A DNA stretch of 64,000 nt from Turritopsis dohrnii (Eukaryota > Cnidaria > Hydrozoa > Anthoathecata > Oceaniidae). Position 1 is the first letter of the stretch. Every line of letters starts with the position of its first letter. Positions 1 to 7,745 of this stretch are shown piece after piece. The position numbers were made by a program, and so were the translations under genes. Under the pieces are notes generated by a model. The model was given only the letters and a program-made list of their open reading frames with translations, did no database searches and was not told where the DNA came from. The stretch lies in contig BQMF02000580.1 of assembly GCA_027922465.2 (NCBI GenBank), positions 1-64,000 of the forward strand, read 5' to 3'.

Positions 1-543
1 CGGATGTATCAAAATTGTTGGAGAAGAATAATGTTGAAATTAAAAGAGCAACTACTAAATATAAGCATACCCATACAGCTTTTGTTGAGGCATTGAACAA
101 GATACTTGCTGAAAATTTATTCAAAATACAAGATGCTCAAGAACTAAATGATTCGGAAAAGGTATCATCTACATGGTCAAATATTTGTATAAACTTGTGA
201 ATAGATTAAACGATACGAAGACTCAGATGATCGGTATGAAACCGAAAGATGCCATCAAATTGAAAGAGGTGCCTCTCGCTATCCACCTGAAGTAGAGCTA
301 CCTCAAGATGGTTTGTATAGATATCTATTGCAACCGGGTGAAGAGCACGATGACCATCGAAAAAGAGCAACAGATAGAATATGGTCAAAGAGGACATATA
401 GATTGAGTGAGGTAATAGATCAACCAGGTAACCGTGTACTATATTACCTTCAAGATGGACCTGAACGAGCATTTGTGAAAGAAGAGCTGATGTTGATACC
501 TGAGGATACAGAGCTACCTCCTGATTATGTGCAAGGTTGGTGA
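1..543 (+). pseudogene. Polinton integrase, C-terminal part, frameshifted
   Basis: Three overlapping reading-frame segments (about 15-200, 179-294 and 280-543) together give the end of a retrovirus-type integrase: the tail of the catalytic core, with the EALNK and MKPKDAI stretches, then a chromodomain-like C-terminal region around RATDRIWSK and an acidic end finishing DYVQGW. Frame changes near 180-200 and 285 break it. The DDE catalytic residues would lie left of the window and cannot be checked. In this family the integrase inserts the element into host DNA and lies near one terminus. Homology is recognised from the C-terminal pattern. The gene is judged inactive as it stands unless the breaks are sequencing errors. 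Confidence 0.8.
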
Positions 544-604
544 ACCATACATACAAAGTATCTTTACTAGAAACAAGTAAAGATGAGTCGTCTAGCGACG
601 AGGT

Positions 605-944
605 TTAGCGCCACATAATGTCATAATCAAAGAATTGTCTTTCAGGATTCTTTTCAGATTGTTTGAGCCCCTTCGGTCCGACAAAGGCTTCTCTAGAATT
701 CCAACCATAATCCTTCAATTCAACGCAAAGTCTTGCAGGCAACCATGTCTTATATAAGTTTCCTGTTCTATCTTGGACCTCTGCATACATAGCTTTTCCA
801 GACCCAAATTCAGATGCGGGTGTGTCTATCTCACCCACAAGATTTAACATGATAAATCACGTTTTCAGGTAGCTCTCTCCACTTTATGATCGGAATAATT
901 TGTTCCATGTTTTGTTCAAATGTTGCAACTGTTGGAAATTCCAT
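605..944 (-). pseudogene. Small Polinton-associated protein of unknown role, one frameshift
   Basis: An 81-aa frame (605-850) is preceded by a second open frame that starts at an ATG at 944 and ends in a stop just past 850, so a single frameshift near 845-855 splits a protein of about 112 residues. The joined sense is acidic to mixed, with no membrane segment or signal peptide, and ends FDYDIMWR. It is the first gene inward from the integrase and points toward it. A nucleic-acid-binding (OB-fold) role is possible by position and size, but no diagnostic residue is visible and I do not assign one. The start at 944 follows an AT-rich stretch with a (TA)n run, like other starts in the element. 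Confidence 0.55.
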
Positions 945-1041
945 TGTCTATATATATATATATACTTGTGACCATATGTCTTTATAACAGTTTCATTTCA
1001 TTTATCACTTTTTCAAATTGAGGAGCACATAACTGCACATC

Positions 1042-1638
1042 CTAGTAACCATTTTCGTTTATGGATTTTTTCAGGTTTTGAAGTTCTACCATCAAACTTT
1101 TTTGAAATTGATTTTGGGTTTCAGTCTCCATCTTTCTATCTGTAGAACTGAGTCTTTCTAAAGCTTTGTAATATGTTCCCTGCAAAACCTGGAATTCTTT
1201 GTAATTGATCCTTCCATCAGTCAGCGCCTGAGTTATGTTAGTTTCGAACACAGCGATTGAGGATGTAACAATATCATATAATTTTATCACTTTTTCTACT
1301 TTCTTTTGATATCTTTTGATGACAGCTGTGGTAAGTCCGGTACAGATAGAGCCGGCTAAGGCTACACCACCTAATCCTGCAGAAATAGGTATTCCGAATA
1401 ATAGTAGCCCCTGTTGCAATTGAACCGATGCCAGAGCCAATGGTTATAGCGCTTGAGCTATCATTTAGTAGCATCGATCGTTCTATCACCTTGTTGTATC
1501 TCTTGAGCTTGATGCTAAACTTGTTCTTCAGTATTATCAACTCTTCAAACTCAGAATTTATTACGCTTGCGTTAAACGTTTCCTGCTCATTCAAATCCTC
1601 AGGAGCAGTGGGTAGTTTGGATAAATTTTAAAACTCAT
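1042..1638 (-). pseudogene. Polinton-associated Gly/Ala-rich membrane protein, frameshifted
   Basis: Two frames, 1274-1594 and 1042-1440, overlap and continue each other: the first carries a helical, charged N-terminal part and runs into a glycine-rich segment (GSGIGSIATGATI). The second continues with a hydrophobic Gly-rich segment (GIPISAGLGGVALAG) followed by an amphipathic, coiled-coil-like C-terminal half. A likely start ATG at 1636-1638 needs another one-base shift just downstream. The central Gly/Ala stretch could be a membrane-inserting hairpin; a membrane-lytic or internal virion role is a guess only. It is divergent from the 1694 gene across a 55-bp AT-rich spacer with a 9-bp inverted repeat. 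Function unknown. Confidence 0.6.
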
Positions 1639-1686
1639 ATTTAGAGGGTTGTTATAACATAATTAATAATAAATTATCCTCTAAAT
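1639..1686. promoter_or_regulatory. Divergent-promoter spacer with 9-bp inverted repeat
   Basis: Between the minus-strand gene starting at 1638 and the plus-strand gene at 1694, the arms ATTTAGAGG (1639-1647) and CCTCTAAAT (1678-1686) are exact reverse complements around about 30 bp of AT-only DNA. A closely related word, TAGAGGATTAT, precedes the 7723 gene, itself divergently arranged. This suggests a shared viral promoter element; inference only. Confidence 0.4.
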
Positions 1687-1693
1687 AAATAAA

Positions 1694-2988
1694 ATGGCAG
1701 ACATTGACATTGACCCCTTTGGAGAACATGGGATGACGACAGATGAAACAACCGATGAGACGTTTCCTCTCATACCGACTGGAGATCGTACGGGTGCACA
1801 GATACATACATCAGGTGAACGAGAAACATCATTTGGAGGTCACAGTCTGAATACTAGAGTTTTGAAAGAACTAGTTGAAGGGCTGTATGATAGATTATCC
1901 AGTCAATTCCAGCCAAAACCTGAGGTGTTATATACCGATCAGTTTGAAATTAGAGATGGTGAATTATACTACAAAGACAGTAGCAAACCATTGACAAACA
2001 ATGGAAGACTAAGGACTACCGGTACTATAGTTGAAATATTGGGTAAGAACAGGTTACGTAGTTTAGGGTATGATATACCTAAGAGCAAATTTTCAGCCAG
2101 ACAGGCAGCTGTACTTAATAAAATAGCAGAAGACCTTCCTTCGACATCTAAAATCACAACAGCAACCGATGTAGAGTTGGAAGATATGTCTGGTGATGTG
2201 GTGAACAGTACGGAAGATTTAATTTCAACGCTTAGACAACAGTCGGTCGATCATGAAACAACTCAGACCGGTGATCTATTTGAATATCCTGTGACGTGAG
2301 CTGTTAGGATTGGATAAAGCACTGAGAAACATACGAGGAGGTCTTCAGGAAGAGGTTGCAAAAAAGGTTCGAATAGAACAGCATATCGATAAGGAAAAAA
2401 ACAAGTTGGAAGAGAATGGAAAATGATGCAACATACACAGATGAACAACGAAAAGAGGTTGAAGAGAGAATGGATGGATTACAGTGAAGAGTTGAAAGCT
2501 AGGAAAGAGAACATTAATATTCTCAAAGGCAAACTAAACAGTCAAGTTACGAGCATCAAAGAAACCATTGCTAAAGCCCTCGACAAAGATACCTCATTAG
2601 GTGAAAGGATACGAACACTATTCCGTGAACAAGGCATAACAATCGTTAGCATTCTGACAGCGTTTGGTATGGCTATCGGTGTTCCTTGTGGAAGCTTTGT
2701 TACCGAGAGGGTCAGCAGCTGGAAGCTCTTCACAAAATCCTGACAAAGGTGGTGATAAAAAGGACGATGCAAAGGAATGGATAAAAAATAAACTAAAAGC
2801 GTTAGCATCACTTCTAGGTAGATTAGGCATCTAGAGCGGCAGAGGCTTTACCAGGAATAATTGGGTCTATCGTATCATGGATATTGAACAGAGCAAAAGA
2901 AGTTGTAGGTTGGTTAAGTCAAAATTTATGGGCTCTGATTGTAGGGGTTGGGTGGTTGATCTATACGTACCTTGTCACTAGACGGTAA
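1694..2988 (+). pseudogene. Polinton structural-type protein with coiled coil and C-terminal membrane segments, multiply frameshifted
   Basis: An acidic 201-aa frame (1694-2299) is followed without gap by further in-register pieces in other frames: 2298-2426, 2416-2487, 2423-2743, about 2683-2832, and a last piece ending at TAA 2986-2988. Together they describe one protein of about 430 residues: acidic N-terminus, a middle region with long charged helices (around EELKARKEN), a hydrophobic segment (SILTAFGMAIGV), a Gly/Lys-rich linker and a C-terminal tryptophan-rich membrane anchor ending YLVTRR. At least four frameshifts separate the pieces. The reading across breaks is supported by continuous helical and membrane character. 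Location in a Polinton suggests a virion or membrane protein; no enzymatic motif is seen. Confidence 0.7.
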
Positions 2989-3045
2989 CCATCTGAAAGT
3001 GTATATGTTACATGTATCGTGTAACATAATTTTTGTTGATGGTCT

Positions 3046-3468
3046 TCATCTTTCAAAATACCACACAATTCCACCAATTCCAAGCATACTCAGAGCTATA
3101 AAAGCCAATTCTCTTTCATGTTGATCATGACTCGGTGTATAAAAGTCGCTCAATACAGGCTCCCGTGGTAGCGGTTCAAGATGATTACTAAACACCCTAT
3201 TGTACTCTCTCATTGCATCATTTAGCTCTACGAATTTAGTCTCAGCCTTCTTTTCGAGCAATAGTTGTTTATTGATGAAATCGATCCTTTCCTGTCGTTT
3301 TTGCTGCCATTCAATCTGTGCTTTTTGTAATTTTTCTATGGCCAAATCATGACGTTTTCTTTCCTTATCGATTCTGTCTTTGGATAAACTTGAAAACAGA
3401 TAGCTTGATCCTGTGAAAGCCAAAGCGTTAGCTAAAGCTCCACCTAACATCATTGCGATTGAAGCCAT
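3046..3468 (-). CDS. Small coiled-coil protein with terminal hydrophobic segments (Polinton)
   Basis: The 140-aa product begins with a Met/Ala/Gly-rich hydrophobic segment (residues 1-25), has a long charged, Lys/Glu/Gln-rich helix predicted to be coiled coil (about 30-95), a Pro-rich hinge (LEPLPREP) and a C-terminal hydrophobic anchor (about 118-136). Such a layout suits a membrane-spanning or membrane-bridging virion protein. It is the last of four consecutive minus-strand genes (4697 down to 3046) and converges with the broken 1694-2988 gene, 57 bp between their ends. The frame is intact. The function is unknown and the family is recognised only as Polinton-associated. Confidence 0.75.
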   Translation of the reverse strand: MASIAMMLGGALANALAFTGSSYLFSSLSKDRIDKERKRHDLAIEKLQKAQIEWQQKRQERIDFINKQLLLEKKAETKFVELNDAMREYNRVFSNHLEPLPREPVLSDFYTPSHDQHERELAFIALSMLGIGGIVWYFER

Positions 3469-3504
3469 ATTTAGATATTGATATTTTCAGGTAAAATCTT
3501 TTGC

Positions 3505-3759
3505 TTAATTAAGTAGTCTCGTTGTCACTTCACTAGCGGCGATAATGGCAACTAGTTTTCCCGTATCTTCCAAGTCGAACTTTTGAATAGAGGGAGGTGT
3601 CATTTTTAACACCTTTTTTACAAGCATAGAGTAGCCGATAGCGAGTGCCGATATGACTGATGCGTGATATAAATCGTTGACGATATTTTTCTTGTCCATG
3701 TTTGTTACATATATTGCGAGATTATATATAGCGTTATTTATCCTTTTATTCCATTTCAT
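3505..3759 (-). CDS. 84-aa hydrophobic protein (Polinton)
   Basis: A short intact frame with a basic N-terminus (MKWNKRINN), two modestly hydrophobic helices (residues about 30-45 and 65-78) and a short Pro-containing loop between them. It overlaps the upstream gene's end by 14 bp, implying a compact co-oriented cluster rather than a chance frame. There is no signal peptide or catalytic motif. It may be a small membrane-associated virion component; this is inferred from position and composition only. Confidence 0.6.
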   Translation of the reverse strand: MKWNKRINNAIYNLAIYVTNMDKKNIVNDLYHASVISALAIGYSMLVKKVLKMTPPSIQKFDLEDTGKLVAIIAASEVTTRLLN

Positions 3760-4090
3760 GTTTATTGATTTTCACCGGTATTTTAGATTTTTGTGGAAGG
3801 GGGGTGGATGGTGACCCACGGGGTAATATTTGCTCTTTCTTTTTATACACAAAATAAGCAAATCCACCAACTAAACCGAGAGCTATTATTCCACCTACAC
3901 CATAGGTGTAGTTCATAGGTTGTTCATTTGGTTTGGTGAGAGAGGCCTCAGGCTTCTCCATTTCTTTTTGAGGTGACACTTGTTTTAATTGTTCTCGTTT
4001 TTTACGGTTGTATTCCGCCAACTTCTTACCCGCTTCAACCTTTTTTGGGTTCTTCGTTGTCACTTGAATGGGAGTCTGTTCTTCTGACAT
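3746..4090 (-). CDS. Single-pass membrane protein with basic N-terminal region (Polinton)
   Basis: The 114-aa product has a Lys/Glu/Gln-rich, strongly basic region (residues 10-55), one clear membrane segment of Gly, Ile, Leu and Val (about 64-83), then a Lys patch and a Pro-rich tail. This is typical of a single-pass protein with a basic domain that could touch DNA or nucleoprotein. It overlaps both neighbours (14 bp downstream, 56 bp upstream), which supports a real compressed viral gene cluster. ATG is preceded by the AT-rich context AATAAAA seen before several starts in this element. No homologue with known function is recognised. Confidence 0.65.
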   Translation of the reverse strand: MSEEQTPIQVTTKNPKKVEAGKKLAEYNRKKREQLKQVSPQKEMEKPEASLTKPNEQPMNYTYGVGGIIALGLVGGFAYFVYKKKEQILPRGSPSTPLPQKSKIPVKINKHEME

Positions 4091-4697
4091 TTTTATTATC
4101 TGCTGTATTTATATTATCATCGGATTTATTTAAATTTCTTTTATTGATATAATGCCTCCCGGTAATAAGTCCAACACTGAGTGGTGCTAATAATGAGCCG
4201 AATTTATAATATAAGTCACATGTAAATCTTTGAAGGGCAGAGTTTAAGAAGGGGTCAGTTTCCAGGTCATTGCTCAACGCATCTTGATTGTTTATTCCTA
4301 ACGTTGCACAAGCTCCCATGGAATAAATACGTATGAGTGATTTCCCCAAGGATTTTACCATTTGACCTGATAGTTTAGCTTCATAGATACTAAAAAGTTT
4401 TTCTACCTCTTCATCTTTGAGTTTGTTAATTTGCTCTTCCGTGTACATTTTCCCTAAGTATAGCTTGCTATTTCCAGTTAAGACACACTCGAGCAATTTT
4501 TGCTTTTTACCATCTGAAGGTGGTGGTGGAAATTCACCCGGAACATCGTAGCTGATTAAATTATCGATCGCTGTTTCCGCCATTTTTATTAGGGAGAGGT
4601 ATTTTTTTAATACAGAATAAAAGTAAAATAGCGAGACCAGCAGTATGCTTAATAATATAAAGTTGATATATTCTAACATTGTTAAATAAATAAACAT
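4035..4697 (-). CDS. Membrane-anchored 220-aa Polinton protein of unknown function
   Basis: Intact frame. The first ATG (4697) gives an N-terminal membrane segment (residues 10-30); a second ATG at residue 39 (4583), preceded by AATAAAA like neighbouring starts, would give a protein without it. The body is mixed alpha-helical with a Pro-rich stretch (GEFPPPP), and a weaker hydrophobic segment near residues 168-180 precedes a polar, Asp/Asn/Ser-rich tail. It is divergent from the 4715 PP1-docking gene; the 17-bp spacer is a near-perfect palindrome (ATTGTTTA, CT, TAAACAAT). It shares 56 bp with the next gene. The family is recognised only as Polinton-associated. Start choice is uncertain. Confidence 0.65.
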   Translation of the reverse strand: MFIYLTMLEYINFILLSILLVSLFYFYSVLKKYLSLIKMAETAIDNLISYDVPGEFPPPPSDGKKQKLLECVLTGNSKLYLGKMYTEEQINKLKDEEVEKLFSIYEAKLSGQMVKSLGKSLIRIYSMGACATLGINNQDALSNDLETDPFLNSALQRFTCDLYYKFGSLLAPLSVGLITGRHYINKRNLNKSDDNINTADNKNVRRTDSHSSDNEEPKKG

Positions 4698-4714
4698 TGT
4701 TTACTTAAACAATT
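4691..4714. promoter_or_regulatory. Palindromic spacer between divergent genes
   Basis: The arms ATTGTTTA and TAAACAAT are exact reverse complements around a 2-bp centre and overlap the starts of the divergent genes at 4697 and 4715. This fits a shared bidirectional promoter or operator; it is inferred from symmetry only. Confidence 0.35.
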
Positions 4715-4960
4715 ATGTCCGATGATGAATCCTCAGATGATGATATTATATTTTCCCATCAAGATACAAAAAGGGTTACTTTTAACGATATAGTAATGGT
4801 CCATTATATCTCTGCTTGTGAATCTCGTAGAGGTAACTGGATAGAGGCTGCTGTTGACAGAGTACGCTTTGAATCGAGGATTAAACATATTGGTAAAATT
4901 CTAGAACCTGTATTGAGACGTAAATTATTCTCTTATGGGAGTCTTATAGTAGTCTTATAG
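4715..4960 (+). CDS. PPP1R15/GADD34-like PP1-docking protein (putative viral eIF2-alpha phosphatase regulator)
   Basis: The 81-aa product has an acidic N-terminus (residues 3-10), then the PP1-docking motif RVTF at 20-23, followed by the hydrophobic run IVMVHY at 26-31, an Arg-Arg-Gly turn, Trp42 and the helix AAVDRVRFESRI (45-56). In PPP1R15 proteins (GADD34, CReP) and their viral counterparts, a KVxF-type motif binds PP1 and the following Trp/Asp-Arg-x-Arg-Phe helix helps bring in eIF2-alpha; the order and spacing here fit that core. The expected role is to direct host PP1 to dephosphorylate eIF2-alpha and keep translation going during infection. The last eight residues are encoded by the adjoining minisatellite, so the natural C-terminus may have been altered. 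It is the only plus-strand gene in this stretch. Function is inferred from the motif; no search was run. Confidence 0.65.
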   Translation: MSDDESSDDDIIFSHQDTKRVTFNDIVMVHYISACESRRGNWIEAAVDRVRFESRIKHIGKILEPVLRRKLFSYGSLIVVL

Positions 4961-5136
4961 GAGTCTTATAGTTGTCTTATAGGAGTCTTATAGTAGTCTT
5001 ATAACAGTCTTACAGTAGTCTTATAGGAGTCTTACAGTAGTCTTATAGGAGTCTTATAGGAGTCTTATAGTAGTCTTACAGTAGTCTTATAGGAGTCTTA
5101 CAGTAGTCTTATAGGAGTCTTACAAGTAGTCTTGTA
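4938..5136 (+). repeat. 11-bp minisatellite, about 18 units
   Basis: Tandem units of the form RYAGTCTTAYA (GGAGTCTTATA, GTAGTCTTATA, GTAGTCTTACA and variants) run without interruption. The array separates two convergent genes: the 4715 gene ends inside it, and the ATPase ends just beyond it. The period is near one DNA helical turn. It may act as a spacer, terminator region or recombination site, or be a neutral expansion. Confidence 0.9.
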
Positions 5137-5154
5137 ACAAATATATCAACCTGT

Positions 5155-5760
5155 TTAACAAATCACGTGCGTTCTTGGGTGTTCCATTCTCATGACTAGG
5201 CACGCGTGTTTCCCTTCTTTCAGTTTTTCCTTGACATTTTTCAATTCTTCTTGCGATTCAATGACATCGTTCTCTTCATGAATGGTGGCTAGATCGTTTC
5301 TATCTTTTGGATACCACACATATAACATTTTAGCTTGCCGTCGTAAATTTTTAGGTATAGCCGTGTATGATTGTGTAAGTAACCATAGCGAATGATTTCG
5401 ATGTCTACCACTAATTGCCAACTCGAGCAAAGGCTGTCTCTTTTTGTCCAATTTTTCATCAGCTATTATATCATCAATCAGAAATAAGGTTTTATATCCA
5501 GCACAGAAAAAGTCCATTTTCTTAATATATTCATACAAAGATCCTTCCGGCTCAATTAAAATCACATAGCTGTCATTCCAGAACCACTTCCGATCTCTGT
5601 AAGTCTGATTCCACCTTAAGGTGGGACATATAATCACGATGAAATCAAAGTGATCAAAGTATTGATTTTCTAATAATTTTACAACACGATCCGTTTTGCC
5701 GCACGATGTTGGTCCGACGAATAATGCTGTGTGAGGTTCTTTCATGTAAAGTGTGTCCAT
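5155..5760 (-). CDS. Packaging ATPase (A32/FtsK-HerA superfamily)
   Basis: The 201-aa protein has a Walker A P-loop GPTSCGKT at residues 16-23, a Walker B segment TLFLIDD at 91-97, a sensor-type LLTQS at 127-131 and candidate arginine fingers Arg140-Arg141. The length is typical for the short genome-packaging ATPases of Polintons, virophages and adintoviruses, which pump DNA into the preformed capsid. The frame is intact and all catalytic motifs are present, so the product could be active. It is co-oriented with the capsid genes, with only a 17-codon frame between. ATG at 5760 follows ATATTAAA, matching other starts in the element. This is one of the firmest calls in the window. Confidence 0.93.
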   Translation of the reverse strand: MDTLYMKEPHTALFVGPTSCGKTDRVVKLLENQYFDHFDFIVIICPTLRWNQTYRDRKWFWNDSYVILIEPEGSLYEYIKKMDFFCAGYKTLFLIDDIIADEKLDKKRQPLLELAISGRHRNHSLWLLTQSYTAIPKNLRRQAKMLYVWYPKDRNDLATIHEENDVIESQEELKNVKEKLKEGKHACLVMRMEHPRTHVIC

Positions 5761-5761
5761 T

Positions 5762-5815
5762 TTAATATAACGCAGACATAAATTCTCCGTTTTGAATATT
5801 TAATTGAGCGTCCAT
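5762..5815 (-). CDS. 17-codon frame between capsid and ATPase genes
   Basis: ATG at 5813-5815 to TAA at 5762-5764 encodes a 17-residue Asn/Gln/Leu-rich peptide and nearly fills the 57-bp gap between two capsid-module genes. The ATG context (TAATA before ATG) matches the capsid gene's own. It could be a genuine small peptide, an upstream frame affecting ATPase translation, or chance. Low confidence. Confidence 0.2.
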   Translation of the reverse strand: MDAQLNIQNGEFMSALY

Positions 5816-5817
5816 TA

Positions 5818-7080
5818 TTAGATATATATATATGCGTTTAAGTTTCCTGCAGTTTCAGCGGTCTTTTCAATCTGTAAAGTGATGCCTTCACTCGCATTTT
5901 CAATCCTTCGACCGGTCCCATGCAAGGCATTCTCATCAATTGTTCTGAAATCTAACCATAGAGCATACTTGTTTGTCAAGTAATCAGAGACTTTTACATC
6001 ATGTAATCCTAAGTGCTTTCGGTTTTCGCCGACGCTATTATCTTTTGGTTTTCCTTCAGCAAAATACTTGCAAATCTCATTGTATTGTTCAAACGGCTGC
6101 ATCCCTTGAGCAAAAAGTTGATTTGGCTTACCCTCGACGATGACAGATACCTTTTCGATCTTTGGATTATAGAATTTACAGGTTTCTCGTTTGTAGGATT
6201 TTTCTTCTTCAAATAGAACTAAAATACCCTTCAAAGATTTGGCAGGTGTGTTGAATGACCAATTCCACGTTGTGTCTGACTTGTTTACTCTAATTTGTCT
6301 GTGCCGCAAAATCCTATCATAGAGCAAAGCCATGTTTTGATATTCAGAAGCGATTTGTCTAGCCAACGTGGGTTGTGTCACAAGCTCATATTCAAGTGAG
6401 ATGTTAGATATTTTGTATTTACCATCTGGGTTACGTTTTTGACCTGCGGCAGTATCTGGAGGGTCAGAATAGATAACTCGGTTATAGTCGTTAAATGTGA
6501 TCTCGTAGCATAACCTATTCCCTAAACCCGCTTGATAATATGGAATAGTACTATCTAGCATCTCAAAGTCGAGTGGAATGACAAACTTGTTTTTATAGGT
6601 GTCAGCAATGGCCTTGTCCGCTTCAACAGTGGTGGATTTATCAGAAGCACCAATCCTCAATTTCATACAATTCTCTGTACACCCATCATCGATGATGATA
6701 CCCTGTCTTATCGCGTTTCTCTTTTCAAACTTGGTTAACCATAAATCTCTGTAACACCCAAAAAGATCAAAGTCATCGATACTCAATATCTCGTTACCTT
6801 CGAACTTGACAGCCAACTTTTTAACAATAGCTCTCCCAATGTTACTGACCAATGTTCTTTTTGAGTCAGCTTTCGACTCGAGTTCAATATCAAAACTTAG
6901 ATTCGTTGTTCCTGGGATAATAACATCATCGCTTCCTAAATTTGGAAACCTAACCAATAATAGCTGATTTTGATCAATCTCACTTGGATTGTGTGTGACA
7001 ATTACTTTTTGACGAGAGCCTTTTACACCGCGGGCAGTTCTAAGTGAACGTTCTGGATTTAACCTCTTTCCATACTCCAT
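5818..7080 (-). CDS. Major capsid protein, double jelly-roll (Polinton hexon type)
   Basis: An intact 420-aa beta-rich protein with the look of Polinton/adintovirus major capsid proteins, a family often annotated in animal genomes by likeness to C. elegans F54H12.2. Beta-strand-rich segments (such as LLLVRFPNLGSDDVIIPG near residues 41-58 and LSFDIELES near 62-70) alternate with loops, and two halves of similar size fit the two jelly rolls. The N-terminus is basic (KRLNPERSLRTARGVKGSRQK), suited to the capsid interior. The length is a little short for the family but shows no internal break. It sits between the ATPase and the probable penton, all on the minus strand. The assigned role is icosahedral shell formation. 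Confidence 0.88.
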   Translation of the reverse strand: MEYGKRLNPERSLRTARGVKGSRQKVIVTHNPSEIDQNQLLLVRFPNLGSDDVIIPGTTNLSFDIELESKADSKRTLVSNIGRAIVKKLAVKFEGNEILSIDDFDLFGCYRDLWLTKFEKRNAIRQGIIIDDGCTENCMKLRIGASDKSTTVEADKAIADTYKNKFVIPLDFEMLDSTIPYYQAGLGNRLCYEITFNDYNRVIYSDPPDTAAGQKRNPDGKYKISNISLEYELVTQPTLARQIASEYQNMALLYDRILRHRQIRVNKSDTTWNWSFNTPAKSLKGILVLFEEEKSYKRETCKFYNPKIEKVSVIVEGKPNQLFAQGMQPFEQYNEICKYFAEGKPKDNSVGENRKHLGLHDVKVSDYLTNKYALWLDFRTIDENALHGTGRRIENASEGITLQIEKTAETAGNLNAYIYI

Positions 7081-7123
7081 TATTAATTATGATATATAAT
7101 TAATTATTCCTTTTTATCTCGTT

Positions 7124-7684
7124 TTAGCGGATGTGCAAAACAACGGTTCTTCCTAGGTCTTCTTTTAGCATATTGCCATGCTGATCTGTGAGTTTCAACG
7201 TGAGAGACTGAAATACACCATTTTTTAATTTTTTGTACTGAGGGTTTTTAGGCTCAACATGTGTGAAGTCACTATATTCAACCATGTGATAGGTTAGTAA
7301 AATATCACTTAGCTTTCCATTCTCAAGATTTTGAGTGTTGTCGAGTTCAGATAGATGCAAATTAATTTTGGTTACGTTAGCGAGCTTATTTGTTTTGATT
7401 ATTTCAGGGTATTTGTCTAATGAGGTAAGTTTTACATCACCCTTTAAAAAGGCACCTGCTAAAAAGGCATTCAATTCCCTGCTCGTGAATGTTCCTTGAG
7501 GTACCAACTTTTCAGCTTTCCCATCAGCAGACAGTTTCAGTGTTAGGTCTGTGGTTATTTCATACGTAACATTGTCTGCAAACATATCAACCAATGCAAT
7601 TTCTTTTGAGCCATCCAAGTTTTGAATGGGGTAAGATAGATATATGGTCTTTTCTCCTTTTGCGATATTTACCGTGATATACAT
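7124..7684 (-). CDS. Probable penton (single jelly-roll minor capsid protein)
   Basis: A 186-aa intact, beta-rich protein with no signal peptide or membrane segment. Its position immediately upstream of the major capsid gene, its size and its strand pattern (for example IYLSYPIQ near 14-21 and LTLKLTDQHGN near 161-171) fit the minor capsid or penton of Polintons. The end, GRTVVLHIR, is strand-like. The start at 7684 lies 38 bp from the divergent 7723 gene. An alternative is a fibre or other minor structural protein. The assignment rests on context and fold character rather than motif residues. Confidence 0.65.
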   Translation of the reverse strand: MYITVNIAKGEKTIYLSYPIQNLDGSKEIALVDMFADNVTYEITTDLTLKLSADGKAEKLVPQGTFTSRELNAFLAGAFLKGDVKLTSLDKYPEIIKTNKLANVTKINLHLSELDNTQNLENGKLSDILLTYHMVEYSDFTHVEPKNPQYKKLKNGVFQSLTLKLTDQHGNMLKEDLGRTVVLHIR

Positions 7685-7702
7685 TTCTTGTATTAGAGAA
7701 TA

Positions 7703-7745
7703 GAGGATTATATTTTTAAATAATGGAGGATTATATTTTTAAATA
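7703..7745 (+). repeat. 20-bp direct repeat spanning a start codon
   Basis: GAGGATTATATTTTTAAATA occurs at 7703-7722 and exactly again at 7726-7745, with the gene's ATG (7723-7725) between the copies. The first copy is promoter or leader and the second encodes the start of the protein. It also lies within the divergent spacer shared with the penton gene. Confidence 0.9.

Noticed and set aside
4938..5136. CRISPR-like array
   Set aside because: 11-bp contiguous units without spacers: an ordinary minisatellite in a eukaryotic genome.
5762..5815. Firm call of a virion micropeptide
   Set aside because: Only position and start context support it; kept as a very low-confidence feature.
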